DNA of 64,000 nt from Paralichthys olivaceus (Eukaryota; Chordata; Actinopteri; Pleuronectiformes; Paralichthyidae): NCBI RefSeq assembly GCF_024713975.1, contig NC_091093.1, positions 5,433,001-5,497,000 of the forward strand, written 5' to 3'. Both the position numbers and the translations under genes were made by a program. The notes beneath the pieces were generated by a model. The model was not told where the DNA came from. It did not search any database and saw only the letters and a program-made list of their open reading frames with translations. This document shows, in pieces, positions 20,583-35,000 of the stretch (its first letter is position 1; each line of letters begins with the position of its first letter).

Positions 20583-21813
20583 TGCAGGGCGAGTGGTGAG
20601 TGAACTTGGCACTCGGCACTCTCTTATTTCACGGTTATGATGGAGGATTTTCGCCCTGTGTGTTTTACCGCTGTCATTTTCATTTCTTCACCGTGACAAA
20701 CTCGAGAGCAGAGGAACTTCATCATTCAGATCGCTGACACAGAAAAGACATACACTTCAACATCCTTTTGTCTAAAAGCAGGAAAGTTGGTGCTTGAGAA
20801 AATTATTGAATGTTTGTGTTTCATACGAACTAATACATGTTTAAATTAATTTGAAAAAAAGCCTAGTGTCAGATTTGCCAAAATAGACCTAAAAATGATA
20901 TTACAGCTGAGGATGGATGGCTGGCTGGATGGATGATGGATCGAGACATAGATAGATACATTTAGAAATTATGGTATTATGGCTCAAACACAGGCTTCTC
21001 AGAAGACAATATACTTTTATAAGAAAAAAGTGTCAAAATGCAGCAGCTTAAAGCTTCAAGTACACATTAGGAATCATGAAATAAATATGGTGCAGATTGT
21101 AGTGGTCCCTGAGCATTTGTCCACACTGATAGGATGATGCTTCACGGAGAATGTCTCCATGTAGAACAGCGATAGTGGGCCACTGATGTGTGCAAAGAGT
21201 TCTTCTTTGGCAAGCGTTGAATTTTTAACCATCCTGAAGCCAGCTGAGTACGCTTCAGTCAAGCCTGAAGATACAGCACATTATCTAATAACATCAAATC
21301 AGGTAACATAATGTGACATAACATAGCATAACATCACATCAAGGCATGCAGAGAGAGAGAGTGTGGGGCAGCTCCCCATGTCCTTTTTTAAGATGTATTA
21401 ATCCAGGTTGCCTGGGCCTTACCGGGACACGTCCCTCTGCCATGTTTTCCCTGAGGACACTTCTAAATGTCCCTAAATGTTTGTGCCTAAAAGGGATCCT
21501 GTGGTCACTTCCAGTGCCACACCATGCAGTGACAGGGCAGAAATTAACCTTCAGACAAAGAAGTGTGGAAACACAGTAAAATGCCTCCTTTTCTCTTCTT
21601 TCTGTGCACAAACACTGCTGCATTAGGTTAAAGCATATAAGATTAGAAAAAAGATGATAAATAGTTCTGGAAAAATCAAGAGACCATTGCAAGATCAGCA
21701 ATGTCTTTGGGTTCACTATTTGTATGAATGTGCCAAGAATAATGTTTTGTTCTATACTTTGCACTGCTGACGACATTTCCCCCTAAATTCTAAATTTAAC
21801 AGACACTGGAATG

Positions 21814-21816
<3 letters not shown>
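20583..21816. other. non-coding stretch
   Basis: No gene is recognised. A small minus-strand frame at about 21077-21262 follows an AG acceptor-like site but has no known domain. Confidence 0.35.
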
Positions 21817-21884
<68 letters not shown>

Positions 21885-21902
21885 TGTGTGTGTGTGTGTG
21901 TG
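21817..21902. repeat. TG microsatellite
   Basis: About 43 TG units with one TA interruption. It borders the first of two repeat copies that often travel with GT runs in fish. Confidence 0.95.
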
Positions 21903-21930
21903 CATGTGTTTGCTTTTGTACAGATATCTT

Positions 21931-22174
21931 TGTGAGGACCAATCTGAGACGTTTTGGCTGGTCCTCATTTTCTGTCCCACATTTAATGGACTGTTTGGGG
22001 GTTAAGACTTGGTTTTAGGATAAGTGTTAGAATTAGGTTTAGGTCAGGGTTAGGGTTGGGGTTAGGTATTCAGTTATGATGGTTAAGGTTAGGGTAAGAG
22101 GCTAGGGAATGCATTATGCCTGAGTGTCCTCACTAAGATAGAAACAAACGTGTCAGTGTGTGTGTGTGTGTGTG
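21931..22174 (+). repeat. teleost 'gtgaggac' repeat with TTAGGG-like tract, copy 1
   Basis: The unit starts 'tgtgaggacc' and ends '...gtgtcctcac', so its ends are inverted. The centre has several degenerate GGTTAGGG words (about 22040-22100) and a GT run closes it. I recognise the arrangement as a common teleost repeat; the TTAGGG-like words are part of it, not a telomere. Confidence 0.6.
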
Positions 22175-22235
22175 CACGCATGTCTATCTAGAGTTATGAG
22201 GGGCAATATTTAATCATTTGGTTCAATGCCATCAT

Positions 22236-22417
22236 TGTGAGGACATTTTGACGTTGTGATTGTATTTCACTGTGTCCCCACAAATCCAAAGGGCAGTTTG
22301 AGAGTTAACACTTGGTTTTAGGGTTAATGTTAGAATGAGGTTAGGGTAAAGGGGCCAGGGCATGTATTATGTCAATGAGTGTCCTCACAGCTTTAGAGAG
22401 ACGTGCATGTGTGTGTT
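22236..22417 (+). repeat. teleost 'gtgaggac' repeat, copy 2
   Basis: Shorter, diverged copy of 21931-22174 in the same orientation, with the same inverted ends (gtgaggac / gtcctcac), the 'acttggttttaggg' core and a GT-rich tail. Confidence 0.6.
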
Positions 22418-22866
22418 TAAGTGAAGCTCTCTCGCCCTGGCTCGGTTTATGGAGGGAGGGAGGAGCATCGCAGCCTGTAGGATGCGGAGCTGCTGAGGAA
22501 GCCAAACCAACACCTGTTCCTGGATGGAGCTGTAACATCCCGGATGTGAGAGAGGCAGCGTCCTGTAGTTCTATACGTCGGCTGTAAGAAGCCGTCGCAC
22601 ATATACATGCGTAACGTACGTATTTAAATATGATGTAGCCGATAGGCAGTGGCCGGACAGGCGGTGAAGAGAGCTCGCTGACGGACTGTGCGTAATGCTG
22701 AGTGGACAGCAGTATTTCTCGCCCAGTGTTCCAGCCTAGACGGGCTCCTGACAGCAGCTTCGCATTTCCTCTGCAGTGCAGCTCGTCACCAGAGCCCGAT
22801 GCGCTCCGCCGGACCGAGCCCGTTCACTTTGATGCCGTCCAAGCCGAGCGGAGCCTGAGCCGAAGG
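22418..22866 (+). promoter_or_regulatory. GC-rich promoter and leader region of slco3a1
   Basis: CpG content rises from about 22430 up to the start codon, as expected for a vertebrate CpG-island promoter. No clear TATA box sits at a convincing spacing. The exact transcription start cannot be read from sequence. Confidence 0.45.
22799..22858 (+). other. upstream ORF in the slco3a1 leader
   Basis: ATG at 22799 with a second in-frame ATG at 22832 opens a 19-codon frame that stops at 22856-22858, eight bases before the slco3a1 ATG and in another frame. If it lies within the transcript it may reduce translation of the main frame; this is inference. Confidence 0.4.
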
Positions 22867-23025
22867 ATGCAGGTGAAAAACCAGATCTGCACCGAGCGCA
22901 GCAGCACCGACGACCCGGAGCAGGATGACAACCAGAAGAAGACCTCGTGCTTCTCCAACATCAAGATCTTCCTGGTGTCGGAGTGCGCGCTCATGTTGGC
23001 TCAGGGCACGGTGGGAGCCTATCTG
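22867..23025 (+). CDS. slco3a1: slco3a1 coding exon 1
   Basis: Codons 1-53, from MQVKNQ to GAYL; donor GTGAGT at 23026, phase 0. Confidence 0.92.
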
Positions 23026-26000
23026 GTGAGTTTCTGTGCCACAGCCACGGTGCTGGTGCGGAGAAGACGCATCGTATCTCAGTGTCTCTCCGGCGCCCTT
23101 CAAACATTCTCAGGTAGACGGCGGGTAACGATGCGGCGCTTGCGCTGATGCGGCTAATAACCATGTTATTCTGACCACATTAGAATAATCACATCGTCCA
23201 GTGAGCACGGGACGCGGTGCTCTCACTGATTGATGACTTGCTGCGTATGATCCATCAGGCCTATGCACCATCCGCACGACACAAAGCGCGTCACAGCGGC
23301 CGTAGGCTCCACGTTGTTGCTGGAGAATTTTCTATGCGTATGTACGGACAGAGGGTGAGAGCAGGTTATGAAACACCGGTGAGGACACTGGCGCATCCAG
23401 TCTGCCGGCTCATGCTACAGCCACATGCTTCAGTAACGCAGGAGGCCTATGACACTGGAGGATACAGGCCTATAGGAGATGACGTGATCACCATCAAAGA
23501 GAAGACAACACCTTATTTTGTGTTTTAAGAGAAGATGAATTGTTTATTAATTATTTAACACTGGGTTATCTGTGACATAATTACAATAACGTGCTTAAAA
23601 CGATGCAAGATGCATTGCAAAGGCTCTGATAGTAATGATGGATCTTTATGATGTGGCCAAATAAGTCTCAACCGGAGCCCTTAGTGCATCTGTGGTGACA
23701 TTTACTAGAGAATCGGCCCAAACACCTCCTGTAAATCTCTACACCATTGTATTCATGTAGACCTTAAAACATACAAGGGATATTCTCCATCTTGTCCTAC
23801 ATTCTAAAATGATTTCTCGATTATAGATGTTTTGATGCTACTAATAATTGCAGTTTGACAAAAGGATGGGGCTGGAAGTAATTTGTATTGATGACAGGAA
23901 CCTAACACCTCTACTCTATGAGTTATAACGCTTTAGAGGCTACAGTGAAAGACAATTAGAGATGCTTATTAAATCTTTGTGTAGAAGCATTTTTAAATGT
24001 GAAATGTCAGTGGTTTGACTCAGTCCAGGAAAATCAACAAAATACCTAAATATATTCTGATTGCCAGTAATACTTCACATTTTGGTTTAAAAATAATGTT
24101 TTGTACACCTCGCACGTTTAAAGTACATTAAAATTTTCCTGCAGTAGAAGTTTATCTTTTAAAGCAGCATCCGAAAACAAATGTGCCTCTTTAGCAAATC
24201 CCTCTGCAGACTAAAGCACTACAGAGGCACTGTGTGCCCTCTCTCGTATAAAATATTGTTAGTCATCATCTTCTGTTTTCTGTCTTTTTGTCACTCAGCC
24301 ACTTTTTTTGGTTCACTGTGTGCTTTTATTTTCTCCTCTTCTTTTCAATGCACAATTGTCTTTTAACAAGTACATTACCCTAAAACTAAACTAAACCCTA
24401 AAAGAGAAAGCTGTTATAGCTGAAGGTCAGTGGCTGTTCTTCATCAGTATCCAATATGAGCCTGCATACAACTTTTAAAAGTCTTTGCCTTGTCGTGCAG
24501 ACGTTGTGACCTCTGACCTCCCAGCATGTCAGAATGTTGCATGAACACTGAACACAAACTGAATGTTCAGTAAAGTAATTTTCACAGTAGTTACTTTAAC
24601 AGTCTTGTAGTGGTGCCAGAATGGTAACACAACTTGCCCAGCGTTCCACTAAAAAGAGCTGTGACATCCATTTTACCATTTTAGAGATGAAGTACAGATT
24701 GTTCATTGATTTTTTCCAAACGGTTTTCTGGTTTCTTTGTAACCACTGTCCAGATGTCTCTGGTGGCGTATCAAGGTCAGGCAAAGGACAGAGTAACTAG
24801 GTTGAGGGCAATTCTCCTTCAGCATTACAATTCATTGCCTCTTAATAAACATATTGTAGATGTCAGCCCTGTGATGGACTGGTGCTCAGGTTGGACACCA
24901 CCTCTTCCACATTGTCAGCATGGATTACCTTCAGCACAACCCTTGATGGATGCATATTGTAGATGTAGGACTAGTTCTCCCAGAGACAGGATATTTCTTG
25001 CAAAATACCCTTTGAAAGGTATAATAAGTACAAGCTGCTTTTTGTGCGTTCTTAACAAATTAGAAATGGTCTTTTCATACGAAGTACTTAAATTCTCTGT
25101 CAGAGCAGAAATGATTGAGTTGAGTTATTGATTAGTTGATCAACAACTTGCTATCAACTGTTTTCGTGACCGATTAAGTCATTTTCCAAGCACAGCCCTG
25201 TTCTCCAACTGTTAAATTGTTCATTTTATTTGATTAAATAACGATAATTAAAGCCATTGGGAAATGATAACAGGCATTTTCCTAAAGGAAGGATATTTTA
25301 TTGAGTAAATAAATAATAAAAATAATCGTTAGCTGTAGCCCTTCTTGGTTAAAAACAACACAGCTATACTTACAAATTCTGATTTCGCTGCCGTGTGAGA
25401 AGACAAGCAGGATAGGCAATACTGAAATGAAAGTTAATGGATATTACACATGATCCATCTCATTTTACTTTGATAATCATGGTAAAATTCATCTTTCATG
25501 AAAGAAGAAGTATTGGGAATTATACTGCATCTTTCGCTGTGGGTGGGTGATTGATAAAAATGTTTTGCTTGTGAGTCCTATAACAGCACACAGTTGATGT
25601 AAGGGCCAGTGTGTCGCTTACACACAGCCAGAACACAGCTAGTACGATGTGTTTGTGTCCGCTGCATAATTAGAACAGCTGCACCAGGTTTCTTGCCTGA
25701 AGCCACACAAATGCACTTATCCCCCTCTCTCCGGGCTGGCATCGGCTTAGCCTCGGGGTTGTTTTGGGAGAAGGCGGGGAAGTGTGGGGATGAAGATGTT
25801 GGAAGCAGATCAGCCCGCAGAACAGATCAGCTTCTGTGAAGTATCAACAGGTCGCTGGTGGCCTGTACGAGCTCTGGGGGAATGGCAGATGGCTGTGTTT
25901 CTACTACTGCCCTTCTACTGAATACCACCTGAAACTAAATGTTCTGCCTCAATATTTTACACAACAATAATACGCAGTTTATAAAATTACATGTATAAAT

Positions 26001-29000
26001 CTGCTTAACAAAATAAGTGGGTTGGCTGTGGTTTAATCAACAGTCCTAAATGACTCAGAGTTGTAAAAACACTTCATAACTCTTGCTCTCTCTCCCTCTC
26101 TCCACCAGGTAAGTGTTCTAACCACTCTGGAGAGACGCTTCAACCTGCAGAGTGCCGATGTGGGCGTCATCGCCAGCAGCTTTGAGATCGGTAACCTGGC
26201 CCTCATCCTGTTTGTCAGCTACTTTGGCGCCAAGGCCCACAGGCCCCGCCTCATTGGCTGCGGTGGTATCGTCATGGCTCTTGGGGCGTTGCTGTCAGCC
26301 CTGCCGGAGTTCCTGACCCATCAGTACGAGTATGAGGCCGGTGACTCCTGGCACGCCGAGGACGGCAGGGACATCTGCTCCAACAACTCCAGGTCAGAAA
26401 ACCGAGACTCTGGGTTTAAATGTGGCAACCGAGCCAACACCAACATGATGTACCTCCTGCTGATCGGAGCCCAGGTTCTGCTGGGCATCGGAGCCACACC
26501 TGTCCAGCCTCTGGGAGTGTCCTACATCGACGACCATGTCCACAGGAAGGACTCCTCACTGTACATAGGTGAGTCACACTGAGCGACAACAGAGACACAA
26601 TTCTCTTAACGTAGTAGCTATTGTTTTATTTAAAAATGAGCAACCTCAAGCTGAGCTGAGAAACTAAACTAAAACATCTTTATTATTTCTGAGTGAATCC
26701 ACGGCTTCTTACATTGGAGCTGCCCTCACTGTTGGCTAAAAGCACTGTCGTCAGCTCTGCCGTAATACATGTAGTAGAAAGCTGCCTCAAAGATCACAGA
26801 AGCCACAAACAATCATGATGTGATGAATGTGTTGTAGGAAGGTGGTTGCTGAGCTAATAACCTGTATAACAATATATAATGAATCATTCCACTGTAATCT
26901 TAAAAAGATGAGCCACAGACGACCAGTTCAGATTCCGACCCTGAACCGGGACCCACCAACACCTTCATGCACACAACTCATCTTTTTCTCTTACATTTCT
27001 CTTTCTGTACAGATTAAACTGCATTGCCTTCGATCAGCAGTGTTAATGTTTGAACTGTATCATAAGTGACTACAAATCTATGAGCCAATCTGAATGAGAC
27101 GATTGAAATCAGCAAAGTCATTTGCAACAGTCATTTGCAACAGTGATTACATTTGTGCAGAAGTGAATGAAATCCTGAACCTGGCAGTCACAGGGGCGGT
27201 GGTTTGCTCCACAGTGTCGTTCTTCTCTTCTGGGGTCTTTGATGGGACATGTGACTCCTGAAGCTCATATTTTTTGCAGAAAAATTGTTTATTTACTGGA
27301 ATCAAATTTGGTATGTAATCAAGAGGCTTTTGAATATGTTGCTGGATGCTAGTACCGTCAGCAACACCAGATGTCTGTCCTTCCTCGGCAGAAGATGAAC
27401 ACAGGTGGGGTAGAATAAATTATGCATAGAGTAACTTTGACCATGACATCGGAAACATAACACTGGCCCTGAAATGTATAGCTCATCATGGATGAAGAAT
27501 GTTATTGAAGCAGAAAACAGAAAAGATCCTTGTTTTCCGAACGAATCAACTGGAGCAGGTGTATTCCAGGTTAACATTGGATGTGATAAGAAACAAAGGT
27601 GACTGGCTCAATAAAACCTGAACAATCACATATATCAAAGTAAATGGGATGAGTATGTTGGCACAACTGAAACATGACTGTGATATTAATCCTTCTCGCT
27701 TGCACTAAATGATCAAATGTCAGCAATGAACAGGGGATAATTTCAGAATTACAAGATTACAATATTATATCAAACAAATTTACGGATATAATCTTTACAA
27801 TTAGTCATAATTAGTTGGACAATGGTAGATGCTATCCTCATCTTGTGGAGCAGATGACAGAAAGAACAGTGGATGGGAGTAATGGTAGCCTGTTGGGTAG
27901 CATACCTACTCCAAATGATGGTAAAGGAGGGATGGAAAGGAAAAATCTAAAAATAATTCTTAATTATCTTAATTATCTTGTCAACCCAAGATATTCCCCC
28001 AGAGCTTAGTGCTCAGTGCTGTGGTTGTTTCCAGAGTGGATTTCCCAGAGATCACTTGTCAGTCATCATGTTTGGTAACATGATGAATTTGTCCCTTGAT
28101 TTACTGAAAGTGGACGACGTGTTTCAGTCGATGACTCACTTTCTTGAACTTCTTCTGCGACATTTATTACCGCAGCTCGCGCCAACTGCTCAGCTCGTCT
28201 TCATGGTTGGTTCTGAACAGTATCAAGCCTCAGCGTATCCTGCCCTCTCCTCTAGCCCACAGAAAGAAACCCATCGTGTGTCATGCAGCATCACTGCTTG
28301 TGTGTGTGTGTGTGTGTGTGTCCTTGTGCCAGTATCTTGTTTAGTGAATGTGATTCACAGGTTTGGTGACATTGTAAATAAGAATATCTCCAATGCACAC
28401 ATCTGCTCCAATTTTCATGAAAACAGTAGAATATATTCTACCTATCCAATTACAGCTAAACACATATCTTAGAAATTGTTTATGTAAAAAACACTTGACT
28501 ATCGCTGTTATGTTATTGTGCGGCCTCCACATCCAGGAGACATGTCTCTAAGCTACTTTACTCCATTGTATTGACTTGCTCAGATAATTAGGTTAGACAA
28601 TGGATGGAAATATCCCTGGCTTTTAAACATGTTAGTTTCTTTATGGAATGCCTCTGCCTACCAATACTTTATTTTGCTCTACTTTAATTGCACCACAATG
28701 TTGCATGGTATTTAGAGGCTAGTCTAAGCCCTGGGTACTATATGCAACAGCAAATGAGAAATTTTAACGCTCCATTCTTTGATATTGTAGCAGATAAACT
28801 GTCTCACTGCTGATGTTTTGAAACAGCTCATTTGTGAACGACAAAATAATAGCTTGGGTTGGTAATCCTGGAATAACTAGCAAGAGCAGGCCACACTTAG
28901 CAAGATTGCAACCAATCATCCCACCCCTTCCCATCGGCCCTCTGCTGGAAGCCAACTTTTCTGTGACTCACTCAATAACTTCTGGCTATCGTCTCTGCTT

Positions 29001-32000
29001 CAGTGGTGTGTGTCTCTCCGGGTGTTAAAGACTCCAATCATGGACAGTGAGAGCACAGTAATTTCAACAAATAACAAGTATTTCATAAAAAAGTACTAAC
29101 CTACCTTCAAAGAAGGTTGTGAGCAGAAGGTAACTGACTAACCATTTCAGATCCCATTTCCTGTATTCAACGTTGAGAGGGAAGTTGTGGATGTGTGGCC
29201 TCTTATTTGTCGGGGCCCTTGAGCAAAGCACTTTAGTCCCCAAACTTCTGTAAAAGTTCAGAGGCCGGTAGCAAAGTACTGTGGTTACACTTTACAGAAA
29301 CCTAAGAGGCTGACATAACACACATTACAGTCTGTCTGCCAAAGTTGCCAAGGCAACAGTACAGAGAGAAGCAGGGAGGCTTTTCTCTACTGTTCCTCTT
29401 ACTGCTCAGCGACCTGCGAGTAGCAGCGCTCCATCCGGGCAGATGGAGAGGCTGAAGCAGAGGACTACATGGAAGAAACAAGAGTCTTCTATTATGACCA
29501 GGAAATAAACAGAACATGAATTATCTGATTACATATCTGAAATGTATTTGTTCATCTACATTAATAACAATAATTGGTTTAGTCTTTTATTGTTATTAGT
29601 ATCTTCTGATGGCTGTATAGCCAATATTTACATCAGATAATATGGCACTGTTTCTTACAATAGCTGAAGTTCTTCTGTATGTATCATTATTATTACTTGT
29701 AATTTAGCCTTGTTTCAGACTCATAGTTCCATATTAGTAAAAAATGTAATAATACATATGGCAGGCAGGTTGATAAAGCAAGTCAGTCAAATTTGCGAGT
29801 ATCAGGAAGCAAGAAACTGTAATAATGTTAGAGCATTGTGCAATAACAAATGTGGCATGTTGTATTTTAGAGTTTGTCATATTAATGTGTTGACTCTTTA
29901 GCTGCACAGAATCTTCTCTCCAATCTAACTCTATTCAATATGTTCTTCCCTTACCCATAATGCACCATTCCACCAAGTTGTGTTGTAATCCGATTTGTTA
30001 CTCTTGCTGACTAACAGAACCCAACAAATGCAGATGAAAACATTACCTTCTCGGTGCAGGACATTACTAGTTATTGTTATCAGCCCTGAAATCCCACATC
30101 TCCATGTACTCTATGCTCGGCAGCAGATTAGTACAGCACAGCCAGAGTCGCCTTACTATCCCGAGTCATGACAGCCCCTGATGTCCGAGTCAGTTGGTCC
30201 TTGTAGACTGTAATTATTCACAGTACAGTTTATGAGACTGAGTCACAAGAGGCAGCTCACATAGGCAACCTTTGTGCAAAACCTTTTCGTGCACGTTGTA
30301 ATAATCCATTTTAAACAACAAGAACATCTTTATACATATTGCAGCCATAACTGACAACAGTTAACCACTGAGTACATATGACATTTAACACTTGTACATG
30401 TTTTACTGAGAAAATGCAAAAAATCAATATTGGGATTATAAGAAATGGATACTGGACCATTAAAAAAATGTTTTTTTTTTAATCCAGCTGGGCTAATGCA
30501 TGATTAAGCTCCTCCTCTGTGCTTTAAAGTGCTAGTTTTTGGCCCCAGTGAGGCTAGTTGCACCTCCTCTCTGTCATCTCTGCTTGTTCCTGGCCAGTTG
30601 TATTGTTCCTACTTGTGTTTCAGTACAGACCTCTTGCAGGGTGAGAAGGCCTGCGGTTTGTTCTGTTCATGCTTTGATCTGTACACTCTCTGCCAGCAGC
30701 ACTGAGAGAGGAGGAGAGAGGAGAGGAGGGGGGAGAGGGAGGAGATGAGGGACGGACAGAGGATGGAGAGCAAATGAGGCTAGCACAGCACCCAACAACA
30801 CACCCTACCTCCTGCTTGGCTAGTAGCCAACTCATACCAGATGCCTGATGTTAGACTGTTAGACACTTAATATGTCTATGCTTTTAGAACATTTAAAAGA
30901 ATGCACTGAGTTTCCGGTGAGATTAACTTCATTACAGGTCACGCTAATATCAGCCGTAGTAGAAAATCAAGACAGCTCATCTGTTACTATTAGTTTTCAG
31001 GTGATTTGCTAAACACCAGGTTTCTTTGGGATCGTTTTCACATATTTGGAAGTTTTTTTCAGACAATGGGCGATATGGAAAAAAATCTTATCACTATAAC
31101 CTTTTTCATATCATTAGATATCAATATATATTGCGATATAAATCAAATCAGTGCCACCGCATTGAGGCGAATTACTCTGCGCATGCAGGTCAACAAGTGA
31201 ACCTGCTTCTCTGATGTTTTGTAATCACTCGCATGTAGACCTGATCTTTATAAAAAAACCTGCTGAATTTGTATTTATGTTCCTGGATAAACAGTGTGTC
31301 GCTTCTTCTGCAACAAAGTCAAATTGTAATTATTCAGCGTTAAGAATGTAGTGGAAAGAATTATCGATTCTGTTCTGTCACTGTATCAATGTTGAGTTGT
31401 CCACCTCTATGCAGGAGCCCAAACATTAGCACGTGTGCTGCTGCTCCTACACTCTGTGCTGTGTGTCAACCTAACCTGACGTGGCTCTAACTCTATTCCA
31501 GTCACATGATTGGTTCGGGGAGGCACTATTCTCTTTGTCATTGGCCCTTCTTGTTTTCTGTCAAAACATGGATGGAATAGGTTCTATCAATGTTATATCG
31601 ACCATATTACTTTTGAGAATCTTTCGCGATAATTATCCTTTTCGCTTTATTGCCCAGCCCTACTTGACTTTCTCCACATCTTTGTAGCATTGTTGTAACT
31701 TATAAGCCTGTCATGTGTCACAGTCCAAATGTTATAGAGCTGGTGTTAATGACTGGAACGTAATGCACAAAACTAACCATAATTAATGGTGACGCATAAT
31801 GAATAATGCTGGGTTACTATTTCGTATTTAATTTGCTATATGGAATTTTGTGGTTATGCATAATTTTACTTTCACTAATATTTTGTTTTTCTTCAATGTA
31901 TAACCCATGAGCTAAATCACACATTCAACATCTCTAAAATGAAAATTAATATTTAATGATTTTTTTTTCTGAATGTCTGAATACAATTTCATGACAATCA

Positions 32001-35000
32001 AATAGTTGTGGAGACATTTTACCTAAAACCACAAATGTCAGCCTGATGGTGGCGTTACAGTTACATATCTTTATTTGCATACACTGCATTTTGTACTGAA
32101 ATCTTGACTCTGACTCTGGTAACATGTCCACTGCTGTATAATATGTACTAGCTCAGTGGATTTAGCTTTTCTGTAAGAAACTGTCTAACATCCCCCAAGC
32201 TTCTTCCTTTGACACTTACAGATAGTCTTTTATTCTTTCCTCTCCACCACCCCCTCTCTGCACTCCCTGTTTTGACAATCCAGGCCTGTTGATTGCCATG
32301 GTTACCTCCCACAATGTGACTGCTGGGTCTTCTGTTATAGCTATAGGTAAATGCATGTAGCCCAGTCCTTATACAGTATTTACAGTATGTGTTCTGTGCC
32401 GCTTCATATTTCAGCTGCTTCTTTTTCCCAGTCTCAAGGGGGGGAGCGTTGACAAGCTTGATGTGTGAAGACACATTTGCATTGTAAGAAAATCCCTGAA
32501 TAATGCAGCACGACAGAAGAGCAGTTAGGAGTCGTTTAGCAAACATCTAACCAGACGATGAAATATTAAAAGAGCTGCTCTCCATGGGCTCACTAACAAA
32601 CCAGACGATAGACGAGAGGCTGCTGTGTTGTGGCCAAAGCCAAAACTGCCTGAATGAGAGACTGAGGACACTGGGAGTAATAGAGTCCCCCAGCATGCAC
32701 CTGTCCTGTATCTGCTCTGTGTCTGCAGCATGTTCTGTGTCCATCACCTTTGTTCTCATATGTGTGCGTCCAGTTAGTGTGAGACAGACAGCAGGCTGCA
32801 AAAAAGTAAAGAGGCTATTCTTACTGGTTATTGTCCATCAAATTATTGTCTCCGAGAAGGTTTTCACAATTGTAGTTTAGTGTGTTAGCATGCAAATATT
32901 TGCTAATTAGCAGCTAACAGAAAATATAGCGTTTACCATTTGCCCAATTACCTTAAGCAAGGTTTAAGGTTTTTATAATTATGATTTAGTGTTGTAATAC
33001 ACCCGAGGCTACGTCTAATATTTTCCCCAAAAAATGTATAGACCAAAACACAATGCCAACCTTATGGTGGTGATATAATTTGGATTTAGCCTCTGGAAAC
33101 CACCAATTTCATCAATTCTGTGCCAGTCCACTCAGTAAATGTTGACATTTTGTGTCGTTCCACAGTACGTAGCAGTGTCAGCTTGCTAACATATAACATT
33201 GTCAATGCGTTAAACTGGAGATAAGGACGTTTTCACAGTTTTAGTTTGATTTGTGAGGATGCTAACATTTGCTGATTTGCTGCAAACATGAAGTACAGCT
33301 GAGGCTGATTAGATGACCATTAAAATTTGACCATAAACCACATTAATGGACTAATTACAGTTTTGACTGGATTGCAGTGTTTAGATGGAAAATTAAGGTA
33401 TCACCTCAAAGTTGTTATAGTTTAATCATTTTAGAATAATTTCATGTGAACAAAGCTTTTACGACAATCCATCTCGTAGATGAGATATTTCAGGGAAAGC
33501 CTTGACCTGTTGGTGATCACCATAGACAGTTGGATTTACCGTCAGGGGACCAGGACGGGCTGTATAAAATTTGTACCTACAGTATCTTTCCATCTTTAGT
33601 TCCTTTTTTAATAGAAAGCGAAGCAGTTGTAGTAAATACCAATGCAAATTTCTATATGTGTATTTGTATCTATCCACATGGAAGTTTCAAGTGTCTATTT
33701 AATGTTTAACTGTGGCCATCAGCTCTGCCAAATACATGATAGAAGGAGGAAATGGCTTGGAAGACCAACCTGCTCCTGAGCTGTGTTGACTATAATGTAC
33801 AGGCTGGATTGTAATTAGATTATTGATTGCTGTCTACTGCTTGACTGATACCCAAGGCAAAGGCAACCAACCCTCCTATCTATTGTATCACTCACAGAGC
33901 CTCAAACAGAAACACATTTTCAATTAGAGTATTCATGCTCTGTGCATTTTTACACTATGTGCTTCTGCTTTACATCCTAATGAGGTTTGGTATGTGGTGC
34001 TGTGTAAATGTTTGTATCTCGGTAATGGAAGATGTAAATCTTGTTTTGCTACTGAACGTACATTCTAGTCTTTTGTGAGCACCACTGCAACACCACAGTG
34101 CATTGACTCAGAGGGCTATTCAGATGCCTCCAGTTTAATTTGGCGTCAACGGGTTCACATTTCTCTGCTGTGTTACAAGCAGATTTTCCTCTTGGTAACT
34201 GATCTGTGAAGTCAAAAATAAAGCTGCATTCATACACATTCACATACATTTTGCTCCAAGCGCTGTGCAGCCTAACAGAGCCAGTACATTCCCAGCCTTG
34301 TTATAACAAGTGCGTCAAGCTAATCATTTTACCTTTTCTCTTAGATCTTCTCATTGTACTGTACCTGCACATGATGTTAGACTGAGCTACTGCAGAAATG
34401 TGTAACACCTGCAGCACTGTATGGCAGGAACAACACAGTACAGAAGCACAGTACAGAGCTGTGTCAACTGAGTGTAACATCAGCTGAGCCTGTAGAGCTC
34501 GAGGGGTCCAGCTCTGGGTCAGCTTCTTCCCTTCCGCCTCATATCTTACCCTCTACTCATCGCTGTAATGCGCATAATGAAGCGCTGTGAGGCTTGAAGT
34601 TGAGAGTCCTCTGCAGCAAAAAACCTTTTCACTCCAGTGCAGCTATTATTCTTCCACTGTAGGACAGCAGAGGAAGGAATGGACGCTGACTCAGCACGCA
34701 CTGTCCGTTAGGTCCGGCTCAGGTTGTTTTATGAGTGCACCTTTTAGGAGCACCTTTGCCAAGATACAAAGTACCAGTGATTGAATATTGCCATAATGTG
34801 AGTCTGAGTGAGAAATTATTCATGTGCTGGCAGTGTGACCAGGTAGAGGAGCCCTGTCTCATACAGTATGACCTTGCCTCTGCTGCATTCATTACTGCTG
34901 TACATGCACAGACGAGGGGACGGCACTGCCATCAGGTTAGGCTTGAATATCAATACCTCTGACTTTATTAACAAATTCTGTTTCCAACAGCCTATCACCA

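Noticed and set aside
22040-22100. TTAGGG-like words as an interstitial telomere
   Set aside because: The words are degenerate and sit inside a dispersed teleost repeat with inverted ends, so a telomere fusion is not needed.
22702-22866. N-terminal extension of slco3a1 in the same frame
   Set aside because: The frame is open upstream but has no ATG before 22867, and the family begins at this Met.
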